Below, piece after piece: positions 7,934 to 14,464 of a stretch of DNA of 33,365 nucleotides. The notes below the pieces were generated by a model that worked only from the letters and a program-made list of their open reading frames with translations, was not told the origin of the DNA and made no database searches. Origin of the DNA: Bacteroidales bacterium (GTDB lineage: Bacteria > Bacteroidota > Bacteroidia > Bacteroidales > F082); assembly GCA_017616675.1 (NCBI GenBank), contig JAFZXR010000068.1:1-33365 (forward strand). The letters run 5' to 3'. The position numbers were made by a program, and so were the translations under genes. Numbering within the stretch: the stretch's first letter is position 1; every line of letters starts with the position of its first letter.

Positions 7934-7941
7934 TAATTTTG
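7934..7941 (+). promoter_or_regulatory. -7 promoter element of dnaB
   Basis: TAATTTTG ends only 4 bases before the dnaB ATG at 7946. Transcription would begin at or next to the start codon, implying a leaderless or nearly leaderless mRNA unless a later start is used. Confidence 0.5.
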
Positions 7942-7945
7942 TGAC

Positions 7946-9487
7946 ATGAATAATGAAAGTATAAAAAAATCGGGTTTTGTTAGGTCACAAGCCGCTGCTC
8001 CAAGCGTCGATGTGCTTAATAATCAAGGACGTATACCGCCTCAGGCTGTCGACCTCGAGGAGGTTGTGTTGGGAGCTCTCATGCTCGAACGTGAAGCCGT
8101 GAACGCGGTGATCGACATTTTGTCGCCTGAGGCGTTCTACAAAGAGGCGCATCAGATTATTTTTGAAGCAATAAAAGATCTGTTTACAAAGGGCGAAGCC
8201 ATTGATATTCTTACAGTTACCAACCATCTGAAGTCGACGGGCGACCTCGAGGCAGTGGGCGGTCCGTACTACATCTCGCAGCTCACCAACCGCGTGGTGT
8301 CGTCAGCAAACATTGAGTATCACTCGCGTATCATACTGCAGAAATACATACAGCGCAAGCTCATCCAGATATCTTCGGAGACGATAAAAGACGCCTACGA
8401 GGACTCTGCCGATGTGTTCGACCTGCTCGACACGGCCGAGAACAAGCTGTTCCAGATCAGCGAGAACAACTTGCGCCGTAACTACGACCAGATGCCCGAC
8501 CTCGTGAAACTTGCCATCGACGACATCGAGAAGGCCAAAAATGCGGGCTCTGCCCTTCGTGGCGTGCCATCGGGCTACACCGAGCTCGACCGCATCACAC
8601 AAGGCTGGCAGAAATCGGATCTCATCATCCTGGCCGCACGTCCGAGTATGGGTAAGACGGCATTCGCACTCAATATGGCACGCAACGCTGCCGTCGACTT
8701 CAACAAGCCGATCGCTTTCTTTTCTCTCGAGATGTCGTCGGTGCAGCTCGTCACACGTCTAATATCTTCGGAAACATCACTCACTGCTGATAAACTGCGT
8801 TCGGGACAGCTCGCCGAATACGAGTGGCAGCAGCTCAGCACCAAGGTCACACCTCTCATCAACGCCAAGCTGTTTATCGACGACACGCCTCAGCTGTCGG
8901 TGTTCGACCTCCGCGCAAAATGCCGCCGACTCAAGCAACAGCACGACATCCAGATGGTGTTTATCGACTATCTGCAGCTGATGACGGCCAAGACTGAGAA
9001 AAACGGCAACCGTGAGCAGGAGATCAGTAATATCTCGCGTTCGCTGAAGAGTCTAGCCAAGGAGCTGAACATCCCTGTCCTCGCTCTGTCACAGCTCTCG
9101 CGTAGCGTCGAGACTCGTCCGGGCTCGAAGAAGCCTATCCTTTCCGACCTTCGTGAATCGGGAGCCATCGAGCAGGACGCCGACATGGTGTTGTTCATCT
9201 ATCGTCCTGAGTATTACGGACTTACCGAAGACGAAGACAACAGCTCGACCAAGGGCAAGGCCATAGTGAGCATCGCCAAGCACCGTAACGGCAAGCTGGG
9301 CGACGTGGAGCTGCGTTTCGTAGGAAAATATGCACGTTTCGAAGACCTCGAGCAGGATTACACAAAGAGCTTCGGCGGTGGCGACAACGCCTCTGGCGAC
9401 CAGTCGGCACAGTTCGCACCGAATGCCAATTTCAACGCCGGGGAAAGGCGTGTGGGATCCCGTATGAATACTGAGGATCCGTTCTAA
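7946..9487 (+). CDS. dnaB: Replicative DNA helicase DnaB
   Basis: The 513-residue protein is the hexameric helicase that unwinds DNA at the replication fork. It has the N-terminal DnaB domain (DLEEVVLGALMLEREAVNAV onward), a linker, and a RecA-like C-terminal domain. Visible there are Walker A ARPSMGKTAFALNMA, Walker B MVFIDYLQLM, and the DnaB signature SQLSRSVE followed by SDLRESGAIEQDADMVLFIYRPEYYG. The C-terminal tail (about 50 residues) is rich in Gly, Ala and Asn, as in many Bacteroidota DnaB proteins. No intein is present. The chosen ATG is the only one before the conserved domain; a GTG at 8010 is an alternative given the very close promoter. The gene ends in an unusual repeat array. 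Confidence 0.97.
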   Translation: MNNESIKKSGFVRSQAAAPSVDVLNNQGRIPPQAVDLEEVVLGALMLEREAVNAVIDILSPEAFYKEAHQIIFEAIKDLFTKGEAIDILTVTNHLKSTGDLEAVGGPYYISQLTNRVVSSANIEYHSRIILQKYIQRKLIQISSETIKDAYEDSADVFDLLDTAENKLFQISENNLRRNYDQMPDLVKLAIDDIEKAKNAGSALRGVPSGYTELDRITQGWQKSDLIILAARPSMGKTAFALNMARNAAVDFNKPIAFFSLEMSSVQLVTRLISSETSLTADKLRSGQLAEYEWQQLSTKVTPLINAKLFIDDTPQLSVFDLRAKCRRLKQQHDIQMVFIDYLQLMTAKTEKNGNREQEISNISRSLKSLAKELNIPVLALSQLSRSVETRPGSKKPILSDLRESGAIEQDADMVLFIYRPEYYGLTEDEDNSSTKGKAIVSIAKHRNGKLGDVELRFVGKYARFEDLEQDYTKSFGGGDNASGDQSAQFAPNANFNAGERRVGSRMNTEDPF

Positions 9488-9491
9488 TAAA

Positions 9492-9568
9492 GGATAAGAA
9501 GGATAAGAAAGGATAAGAAAGGATAAGAAAGGATAAGAAGGATAAGAAAGGATAAGAAGGATAAGAAA
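9492..9568 (+). repeat. Eight tandem GGATAAGAA(A) repeats after dnaB
   Basis: Units start at 9492, 9501, 9511, 9521, 9531, 9540, 9550 and 9559, alternating 9 and 10 bases. A further GATAA follows at 9569, running into the terminator palindrome. The strand is almost pure purine apart from one T per unit. Confidence 0.95.
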
Positions 9569-9571
9569 GAT

Positions 9572-9601
9572 AAAAGGAGTTCAAACGTTTGAACTCCTTT
9601 T
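9572..9601. terminator. Perfect 30-base palindrome, bidirectional terminator
   Basis: AAAAGGAGTTCAAAC is followed directly by its exact complement GTTTGAACTCCTTTT, giving A/T runs on both sides. It lies between the convergent dnaB and arcC genes and suits termination of both. Confidence 0.85.
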
Positions 9602-9603
9602 TC

Positions 9604-9708
9604 TTATCAGCCGTCAGGCGTTTATCCTTTTTATCAGCCGTCAGGCGTTTATCATTTTTATCAGCCGTCAGGCGTTTATCATTTTTATCAGCCGTCAGGC
9701 GATTATCC
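9604..9708. repeat. Four tandem 27-bp repeats containing TTATC
   Basis: Units begin at 9604, 9631, 9658 and 9685, exactly 27 bases apart. Each carries TTATCAGCCGTCAGGCG and then a second TTATC, giving eight TTATC sites in total. The centre GCC-GTCA-GGC can form a small hairpin. The array ends right at the arcC stop codon. Confidence 0.95.
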
Positions 9709-10647
9709 TTATTTCACGATTCTCGTTCCTGCGTTAGGATTTCCGAGACTTGAAGCGTCGGTAATTACGGCGTCGTGGCCGGTCTCTTCGACGAACTTGA
9801 TGGCTGCGCGCATCTTCGGTGCCATCGAGCCTTCGGTAAACTGTCCGTCTTCGAGGTATTTCTTAGCTTCGGCGACGGTGATGCGGCCGAGAGCCTTCTC
9901 GTTTTCCTTGCGGAAGTTGATGTATGCCTGCGGCACATCGGTGAGGATGTAAAACTCGTCAGCCTTAGTCTGCACTGCCACCAGCGACGATGCGAGGTCT
10001 TTGTCGATGACAGCCTCGACACCCACATAGTAGCCGTCTTTTTCGACCACAGGGATGCCGCCGCCACCGGCGGTGACTACGATGTTGCCTTCTCTTGCCA
10101 ACAGCTCCACAAGCTCGATATTATTGATTTCCAATGGCTTAGGCGACGCCACAACCTTACGCCAGCCCCTGCCCTTCGGGTCTTCCTTGAAGATAGCCCC
10201 GGTGGCGGCGGCATAATCCTCAGCCTCTTCCTTCTCGTAATAAGGACCGACAGGCTTGGTAGGATTCTTAAACATCGGGTCGTTGCCGTCGACAAGCACG
10301 CGGGTCACCAAAGTGACGATGTTATGCTTGTAACCGTGCTGCGACAACACCTTACGGAAACCGGTCTCAATCATATAACCGATAGAACCCTGAGTCTCCG
10401 AGACGCAGAAATCCATCGGCATAGCCTGCACTTCGAACATCTTGGCGCCTGCCTCGTGCTGAAGCATCACATTGCCGACCTGCGGACCGTTGCCGTGACC
10501 TATAATCAGATTGTCGCCGTTCTTGATGAAGCTCATCAAAGCCTCGCAAGTCTCAGTGACGTTCTCAATCTGCTCTTTGTAAGTACCTTTCTGATTGCTC
10601 CTCAACAAAGCGTTTCCGCCGAGAGCAACAACAACTAATTTACCCAT
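9709..10647 (-). CDS. arcC: Carbamate kinase
   Basis: The 312-residue protein has the standard length of carbamate kinase, which makes ATP from carbamoyl phosphate and ADP in arginine or agmatine/citrulline breakdown. It belongs to the amino-acid kinase fold: VVALGGNALLR at the N-terminus, IGHGNGPQVGNVMLQ, the Gly-rich VTAGGGGIPVV, and ending TDASSLGNPNAGTRIVK. It is the last gene of a reverse-strand operon that begins with an SMR-like membrane protein and a small lipoprotein. No arginine deiminase or ornithine carbamoyltransferase gene is in the window. It terminates at the TTATC repeat array. Confidence 0.95.
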   Translation of the reverse strand: MGKLVVVALGGNALLRSNQKGTYKEQIENVTETCEALMSFIKNGDNLIIGHGNGPQVGNVMLQHEAGAKMFEVQAMPMDFCVSETQGSIGYMIETGFRKVLSQHGYKHNIVTLVTRVLVDGNDPMFKNPTKPVGPYYEKEEAEDYAAATGAIFKEDPKGRGWRKVVASPKPLEINNIELVELLAREGNIVVTAGGGGIPVVEKDGYYVGVEAVIDKDLASSLVAVQTKADEFYILTDVPQAYINFRKENEKALGRITVAEAKKYLEDGQFTEGSMAPKMRAAIKFVEETGHDAVITDASSLGNPNAGTRIVK

Positions 10648-10656
10648 TTCAGTTTA

Positions 10657-11004
10657 TTATTTTTCTGTTTTCTTCTTGTAAGTGATGGAATAGCCCGACT
10701 GTGAGAGAGTTAACTCATCGTCGGTGACACTCTCGATAATCAGAGTATCCGAAAACTCGCCTTTTACCGTTCCGACGTTCTCACCTTTCAAAATCAGGAA
10801 ATCGCCTTTTTTCTCCCATGATTTGAACATCACATAATCCATATTCACGTCCTCAGCGGTGCCGTCTTTCTGCAAGACAAAACCCTGTTCTTGAGTGTAT
10901 GTAGTACTTGGCTGCACCCATGTTCCGACGAGCGGATTTGTGCATGAAATCATCAAAAATGAAAGTGCTAAAGCACTGATTAACAATACTTTTTTCATAT
11001 TCAT
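10657..11004 (-). CDS. Small lipocalin-like lipoprotein
   Basis: The 115-residue protein has a lipoprotein signal ending in the lipobox MISC (lipidated Cys near residue 21). The rest is a run of predicted beta strands beginning with NPLVGTWVQP, the W-containing opening of small lipocalin-like proteins in Bacteroidota, followed by alternating strands (DTLIIESVTDDELTLSQSGY). It is likely an envelope protein that binds a small ligand, but the ligand is unknown. The gene starts 4 bases after the SMR-like gene and ends 9 bases before arcC, so it is in one operon with both. The start may be ATG 11004 or the ATG two codons later. Confidence 0.7.
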   Translation of the reverse strand: MNMKKVLLISALALSFLMISCTNPLVGTWVQPSTTYTQEQGFVLQKDGTAEDVNMDYVMFKSWEKKGDFLILKGENVGTVKGEFSDTLIIESVTDDELTLSQSGYSITYKKKTEK

Positions 11005-11008
11005 TAAA

Positions 11009-11359
11009 CTATCTTGCTATTAAACCAACGCCGAGCATCACGAAGAGGACGCCCATCCATCTGACGACCGGGACCGTCTCCCCGAGGAAGAACATCGCCA
11101 GCAATATGGTGAAGATGTAACTGATGCTTGTCAGAGGATAGACCAGCGACAGCGAGAAGCTCTTCAGCATAAACATATAGATAACCATGGCTATGACGTA
11201 AAGGAGCAACGAAAGGCCGAACTGCCAGTTCATCAAGCTCTTGAAAAACGCCGCCGTCCAATCGAAATCCAGCACTCGGTCCATGCCAATCTTCATGAAA
11301 AATTGTGCGAAGGCCAGAAATGCCGACTGTATTATCGCTGTGATTATCAGTTTAAACAT
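11009..11359 (-). CDS. SMR/EamA-like small membrane protein
   Basis: The 116-residue protein has four predicted membrane helices, the size and layout of small multidrug resistance or ArnE-type half-transporters that work as dimers. The C-terminal part (SLVYPLTSISYIFTILLAMFFLGETVP, then RWMGVLFVMLGVGLI) matches the EamA/SMR helix 3-4 pattern. The membrane glutamate in helix 1 that couples substrate to protons in EmrE is absent; a Gln (residue 11) lies nearby. A classical drug/H+ antiporter is therefore doubtful, and lipid or polyprenyl-linked sugar transport is more likely. It is first in the operon with a lipoprotein and arcC. Confidence 0.75.
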   Translation of the reverse strand: MFKLIITAIIQSAFLAFAQFFMKIGMDRVLDFDWTAAFFKSLMNWQFGLSLLLYVIAMVIYMFMLKSFSLSLVYPLTSISYIFTILLAMFFLGETVPVVRWMGVLFVMLGVGLIAR

Positions 11360-11372
11360 AAAAAATTTTTTG

Positions 11373-11380
11373 CAAAGGTA
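11373..11380 (-). promoter_or_regulatory. -7 promoter element of the SMR-lipoprotein-arcC operon
   Basis: TACCTTTG on the reverse strand lies 13 bases before the ATG at 11359, just after the end of trmN6. Confidence 0.55.
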
Positions 11381-11389
11381 CGCTTTTTT

Positions 11390-12100
11390 TCAATCCAAAT
11401 AATAATCTTTTAAAAACTCTTTATATTCTTTTGTAAACGAATGGTCGGGATGCCGCAGAATGAAAGTCTCGCTCTCGACGCTATCCACTTGATTTACAAC
11501 GAGTTGCATATTGATTCTATTCGGTTCCTTGCCTTCGATAGGCACTATTTTCATCTCTTTTTTAAGAAAAAATCCTTGATTTTCAGCATCTTTCAAAAAA
11601 GTGAGCGATTCGCGTGCCGGAAGCACCAAAGCAAAACGTCCGTCGGGCTTAAGCAGCTTTTTTACAGAAACAAGTAAATCATTGTAACTCAGCGTGTTAG
11701 TATGCCTTGCCAGACCTTTTTTCTCCTTTTCAGGGATATTGTCGCCAAAGAAAAACGGCGGGTTCGACACCACCAGATCGTATTTTTTCGAGCAACTTTC
11801 GGCATAGCGTTTTATGTCGTCATTTATGGCAAAAAGTCGCGATTTCCACGCCGAATTGCTGAAATTTTGCGCCGCTTCTTCGAAAGAATCTTGGTCGATC
11901 TCCACCGCATCGGCACTTTTTATGCCTTTCTGCGCCAGCATCAGAGGCAGCAGTCCGCAGCCCGTCCCGATGTCGAGCACCTCATCGTCGCCGTTCACCT
12001 CCACCCAGCGGCCAAGCAAGATGGCATCGGTCCCGATCTTCATGGTCGAGCGATGATGAAACAACGCGAAACGCTTGAAAAAAAACGGACGCTGATCCAT
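11390..12100 (-). CDS. trmN6: tRNA1(Val) (adenine37-N6)-methyltransferase
   Basis: The 236-residue protein is a class I SAM-dependent methyltransferase. It has the SAM-binding motif VLDIGTGCGLLPLMLAQ, the acidic motif VEIDQDSFEEAAQN and the amino-methyltransferase catalytic motif SNPPFF. The N-terminus (FFFKRFALFHHRSTMKIGTDAILLGRW) is characteristic of YfiC/TrmN6, which methylates A37 of tRNA-Val. The gene begins 2 bases after the rimM stop codon, so it is in an operon with rimM and the metal exporter. Its 3' end abuts the promoter of the next operon. Confidence 0.9.
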   Translation of the reverse strand: MDQRPFFFKRFALFHHRSTMKIGTDAILLGRWVEVNGDDEVLDIGTGCGLLPLMLAQKGIKSADAVEIDQDSFEEAAQNFSNSAWKSRLFAINDDIKRYAESCSKKYDLVVSNPPFFFGDNIPEKEKKGLARHTNTLSYNDLLVSVKKLLKPDGRFALVLPARESLTFLKDAENQGFFLKKEMKIVPIEGKEPNRINMQLVVNQVDSVESETFILRHPDHSFTKEYKEFLKDYYLD

Positions 12101-12102
12101 GG

Positions 12103-12630
12103 TTACATATTGAGATACATGTCGATTAAGCCCTCTGGAGTGTTGACAGTCAATGCCTTAGCTTTCTTATCGACTTTTTGGATGATGTCGTCGTGAATCG
12201 GGATGAGAATCTCTTTGCCGTCTTTCATCACCTGGATGACGGCCTGTGTGGGATATTCGAGGACTGCCGAAATCTCCCCTATCTCGCCTTTTGCCTTGTC
12301 GATAAGCTTAAACCCCACTATTTCCTGGTAATAAAACTCATCGTCGGCCAGCTTCGGCATCAGCTCGTTGGGCAAAAAGACAGCTTTTCCGAGGAAGACC
12401 ACTGCCTGCTCCATCTTCTTCACGTCTTGCAGCTGCACGAACATCTTATCACCCGTAATCTTTTGATTTTCAATGAAATAAGGAATAAGATTTCCTCTTT
12501 CTTCGATGAGAAGATAGCGCAGATCGTTGAAATCGGCAGGATTAGCCACGTCGAGTTTGATGGTTATCTCGCCTTTCAAACCGTGCGTTTTAGTGACTTT
12601 TCCGAAAAAAAAGCAGTCGTTTTTTGTCAT
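12103..12630 (-). CDS. rimM: Ribosome maturation factor RimM
   Basis: The 175-residue protein matches RimM, which binds S19 and helps mature the 30S subunit head. The N-terminal barrel starts with FFFGKVTKTHGLKGEITIKL, the family hallmark. The second PRC-barrel domain (about residues 95-175) includes EIVGFKLIDKAKGEIGEI and ends with ILIPIHDDIIQKVDKKAKAL. The gene starts 1 base after the exporter stop and precedes trmN6, so it is in the middle of an operon. In many bacteria rimM sits with trmD and rpsP; neither is here. Confidence 0.95.
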   Translation of the reverse strand: MTKNDCFFFGKVTKTHGLKGEITIKLDVANPADFNDLRYLLIEERGNLIPYFIENQKITGDKMFVQLQDVKKMEQAVVFLGKAVFLPNELMPKLADDEFYYQEIVGFKLIDKAKGEIGEISAVLEYPTQAVIQVMKDGKEILIPIHDDIIQKVDKKAKALTVNTPEGLIDMYLNM

Positions 12631-12631
12631 A

Positions 12632-13687
12632 TTAAAATCCTATTAATAACCCGGCCACTCCCACGGCGGCTCCCATTATTATCTTGATTCCTTTCGAAAG
12701 CAGGAATGCCTTACGCGACTCAGCCAGCAGCGGCAGGGCGCCGTGACCGTCCTGCACTATCGAGTTGGCGAGCAATATGCTGAAAGGTATCGTTCCGCCG
12801 GCAAACAGCAGAACAAACACCAGATGCGGTCCCGACTGAGGAATGATGCCGATCAGGATTGCAATAAGCAGCACGATATACGGGTTGGCGTCGACAAATT
12901 CGTGGATGTCGACATAATGCTCGAGGATGCTTATTGCCAGTATCACCGCGAAGCTCCACAGGAATATCTTCGGCAGATGCACCTTGATGACGTGTTCCCA
13001 GAGGTGTTCCTGCAGGAAGTGTTCTTTTGCCACTGCCACGATGATGAGAATCACCGAAAACATTGCTATCAGCGAGTAACGTATCCATTCCTCGTCGCCG
13101 CCGTGCTCGTGGCCGTGTTCGTGACCTTCGTCGATGACGCCGCCGAGTATCAGTCCCAGCACCAGCACGCACATAGCGATGAGCAGGGCTCTCACGAAGG
13201 TGATGTTTTTAAAGTTGTTTCGCACAGTGTGCTCGTGATGGTGATGATGGCATTCGGGCTCGTCGTGCAGCGGGAACGACTTCTCCGACAGTCCGATGTA
13301 TTTGTCTTTCATCGTCAGTTGTAGGATAGCGCCTATGACGAGGGCTGCCACAAACAGTATCAGGGTGAGTTTCAGGGCGTCGCCCGGGAACATCGAGAAC
13401 ATGAAAAACGCCTCATCCCCTGCTGTTGCTATCAATGCCGCCATCAGCGCCGGGAAGTTCACCACGCGGTGGATATAGAGTGAGACTATGGTGTAGGTGC
13501 CAAGGCAGCCTGGGATTATACCCATCAGAGCGCCGATAAGAATTTGTGCCCATGGCGAGGCCTGCAGCTTCTTCGACCACAGTCCGTCGGTTTTCACGTT
13601 GATAAATTCAATGATCATCATCATTCCGATGACGAAGGCGGTTATCGTAAGTGTCTGTTGCAGAATGCCGTACAAATGTTCCAACAT
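12632..13687 (-). CDS. 10-TM heavy-metal (putative manganese) exporter, ArsP_2 type
   Basis: The protein of about 351 residues has around ten membrane helices. A repeated helix-break pattern (ALMGIIPGCLGTYT in the first half, ILIGIIPQSGPHLVF in the second) matches the putative heavy-metal exporter family ArsP_2, often named a putative manganese transporter. Two histidine-rich loops (ECHHHHHEH and EGHEHGHEHGG) are likely metal-binding. The start is set at ATG 13687. The frame extends to a TTG at 13696, but the -7 element at 13705-13712 puts the transcript start there. The gene is first in an operon with rimM and trmN6, an odd partnership for a metal exporter. The transported metal is inferred, not shown. 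Confidence 0.75.
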   Translation of the reverse strand: MLEHLYGILQQTLTITAFVIGMMMIIEFINVKTDGLWSKKLQASPWAQILIGALMGIIPGCLGTYTIVSLYIHRVVNFPALMAALIATAGDEAFFMFSMFPGDALKLTLILFVAALVIGAILQLTMKDKYIGLSEKSFPLHDEPECHHHHHEHTVRNNFKNITFVRALLIAMCVLVLGLILGGVIDEGHEHGHEHGGDEEWIRYSLIAMFSVILIIVAVAKEHFLQEHLWEHVIKVHLPKIFLWSFAVILAISILEHYVDIHEFVDANPYIVLLIAILIGIIPQSGPHLVFVLLFAGGTIPFSILLANSIVQDGHGALPLLAESRKAFLLSKGIKIIMGAAVGVAGLLIGF

Positions 13688-13704
13688 CGTTTTCAAATTT
13701 TCGG

Positions 13705-13712
13705 CAAAGATA
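13705..13712 (-). promoter_or_regulatory. -7 promoter element of the exporter-rimM-trmN6 operon
   Basis: TATCTTTG on the reverse strand lies 17 bases before the ATG at 13687 and directly after the hsp20 terminator T-run. Confidence 0.6.
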
Positions 13713-13714
13713 AA

Positions 13715-13752
13715 AAAAAAGTTGGTTGGTCAATCGACCAACCAACTTTTTT
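13715..13752 (-). terminator. Terminator of hsp20
   Basis: A 17-bp perfect stem (13715-13731 with 13736-13752) around the loop AATC is flanked by A and T runs. It lies 12 bases after the hsp20 stop codon on the reverse strand. Confidence 0.9.
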
Positions 13753-13764
13753 ATCAATTCTCAA

Positions 13765-14187
13765 TTATAGAACGTCGATGTTCTTTGAGATTTTCATCTC
13801 TTTCTTTGTCTTCTTAGGCAGGACGACGGTCAGGATGCCGTGTTCGACCTTAGCTGAGATGTTGTCCTTATCCACATCCTCTGGCAGCGTGTAGTTCTGT
13901 TCGTAGTTAGCGTACGAGAATTCACGGCGCAGATAATGATGTTTGCGGTCTTCGTCTTTATGTTCTGTCTTGTTTTCGATGGCGATGTTCAGATTACCGT
14001 CTTCGTTGATGTTCACGCGGCAAAACTCTTTTCTGATGCCAGGGGCTGCGAGCTCCATTGTGTAGGCCTTTTCGTCTTCCTTCACATTGACTGCCGGTGC
14101 TGTTGTGTTGGCACGAGGCATTAAATCACTGTCGAAGAAGTCGTCAAATACTGTTGGGAACCAACTGTTTTTAAATACTGGTAACAT
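13765..14187 (-). CDS. Small heat-shock protein, Hsp20/alpha-crystallin family
   Basis: The 140-residue protein is a holdase chaperone that binds unfolding proteins without ATP. It has a short N-terminal arm (SWFPTVFDDFFDSD), then the alpha-crystallin domain from about residue 35, with the family ending GILTVVLPKK and a short C-terminal tail with KNIDVL in place of the usual IxI anchor. The ATG is preceded by GGAGG at 14196-14200, a strong Shine-Dalgarno and one of only two in the window. Upstream lies a possible weak sigma-54-like site. The gene marks the left edge of the accessory region. Confidence 0.95.
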   Translation of the reverse strand: MLPVFKNSWFPTVFDDFFDSDLMPRANTTAPAVNVKEDEKAYTMELAAPGIRKEFCRVNINEDGNLNIAIENKTEHKDEDRKHHYLRREFSYANYEQNYTLPEDVDKDNISAKVEHGILTVVLPKKTKKEMKISKNIDVL

Positions 14188-14268
14188 AATTTATACCTCC
14201 AAAATTTGTTAAACATTTAGTTAATTTTGACCGCCTCGGCTTTCGCTTCAGCGTTCGCTGGAAATAAT

Positions 14269-14285
14269 ATCAAATTATGTGCCAG
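14269..14285 (-). promoter_or_regulatory. Possible sigma-54-like promoter upstream of hsp20
   Basis: The reverse strand reads CTGGCACATAATTTGAT. The -24 box and spacing fit the sigma-54 consensus, but the usually invariant GC of the -12 box is GA. It would give a leader of about 70 bases. Confidence 0.25.
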
Positions 14286-14295
14286 ACGCGAAAAA

Positions 14296-14330
14296 TGGAC
14301 AAAATGACATGACTGTGGACAAAATGACAT
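14296..14330 (+). repeat. 15-bp direct repeat at the left edge of the island
   Basis: TGGACAAAATGACAT occurs at 14296-14310 and again at 14316-14330, a spacing of 20 bases. It lies in the 277-base stretch between hsp20 and the ATPase gene. Confidence 0.85.
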
Positions 14331-14347
14331 TTAAATCTTAAGAAATA

Positions 14348-14446
14348 ACCTTGGATTTTTTTAATTTTTATCAAATTATTACCTTGGATTTTTTCATTTT
14401 TTTACAATTTTTTACCTTGGATATTTTCTTTTTTGTATTTTTGCAT
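14348..14446 (+). repeat. Three 33-bp tandem repeats upstream of the ATPase
   Basis: ACCTTGGAT recurs at 14348, 14381 and 14414, exactly 33 bases apart, each copy followed by a T-rich tract. The third copy contains TATTTTTG at 14436-14443, a -7 element 22 bases before the ATG at 14465. The repeats may be operators or duplicated promoter DNA. Confidence 0.8.
14436..14443 (+). promoter_or_regulatory. -7 promoter element of the DUF4143 ATPase
   Basis: TATTTTTG followed by C lies inside the third 33-bp repeat. A CCTTGG lies 16 bases upstream in the -33 region, a little closer than usual. Confidence 0.5.
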
Positions 14447-14464
14447 CGATAAAAACACATAAAA

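Noticed and set aside
9492..9568. The GGATAA array as true DnaA boxes
   Set aside because: Each unit lacks the TGT/ACA half of the box; the match is only to the core, so I keep it as a possibility and do not annotate it.
9604..9708. The four 27-bp repeats as a CRISPR array
   Set aside because: The units are directly tandem with no unique spacers, and no cas genes are nearby.
13688..13764. A manganese riboswitch (yybP-ykoY) before the metal exporter
   Set aside because: The space is taken by the hsp20 terminator and the -7 element, leaving a leader of about 10 bases with no room for the aptamer.
14188..14464. A second copy of the tRNA-Ser 3' end as an attachment site
   Set aside because: I looked for GGAGAGAAAGGGATTCGAA or a close variant at the left edge of the island and did not see one.
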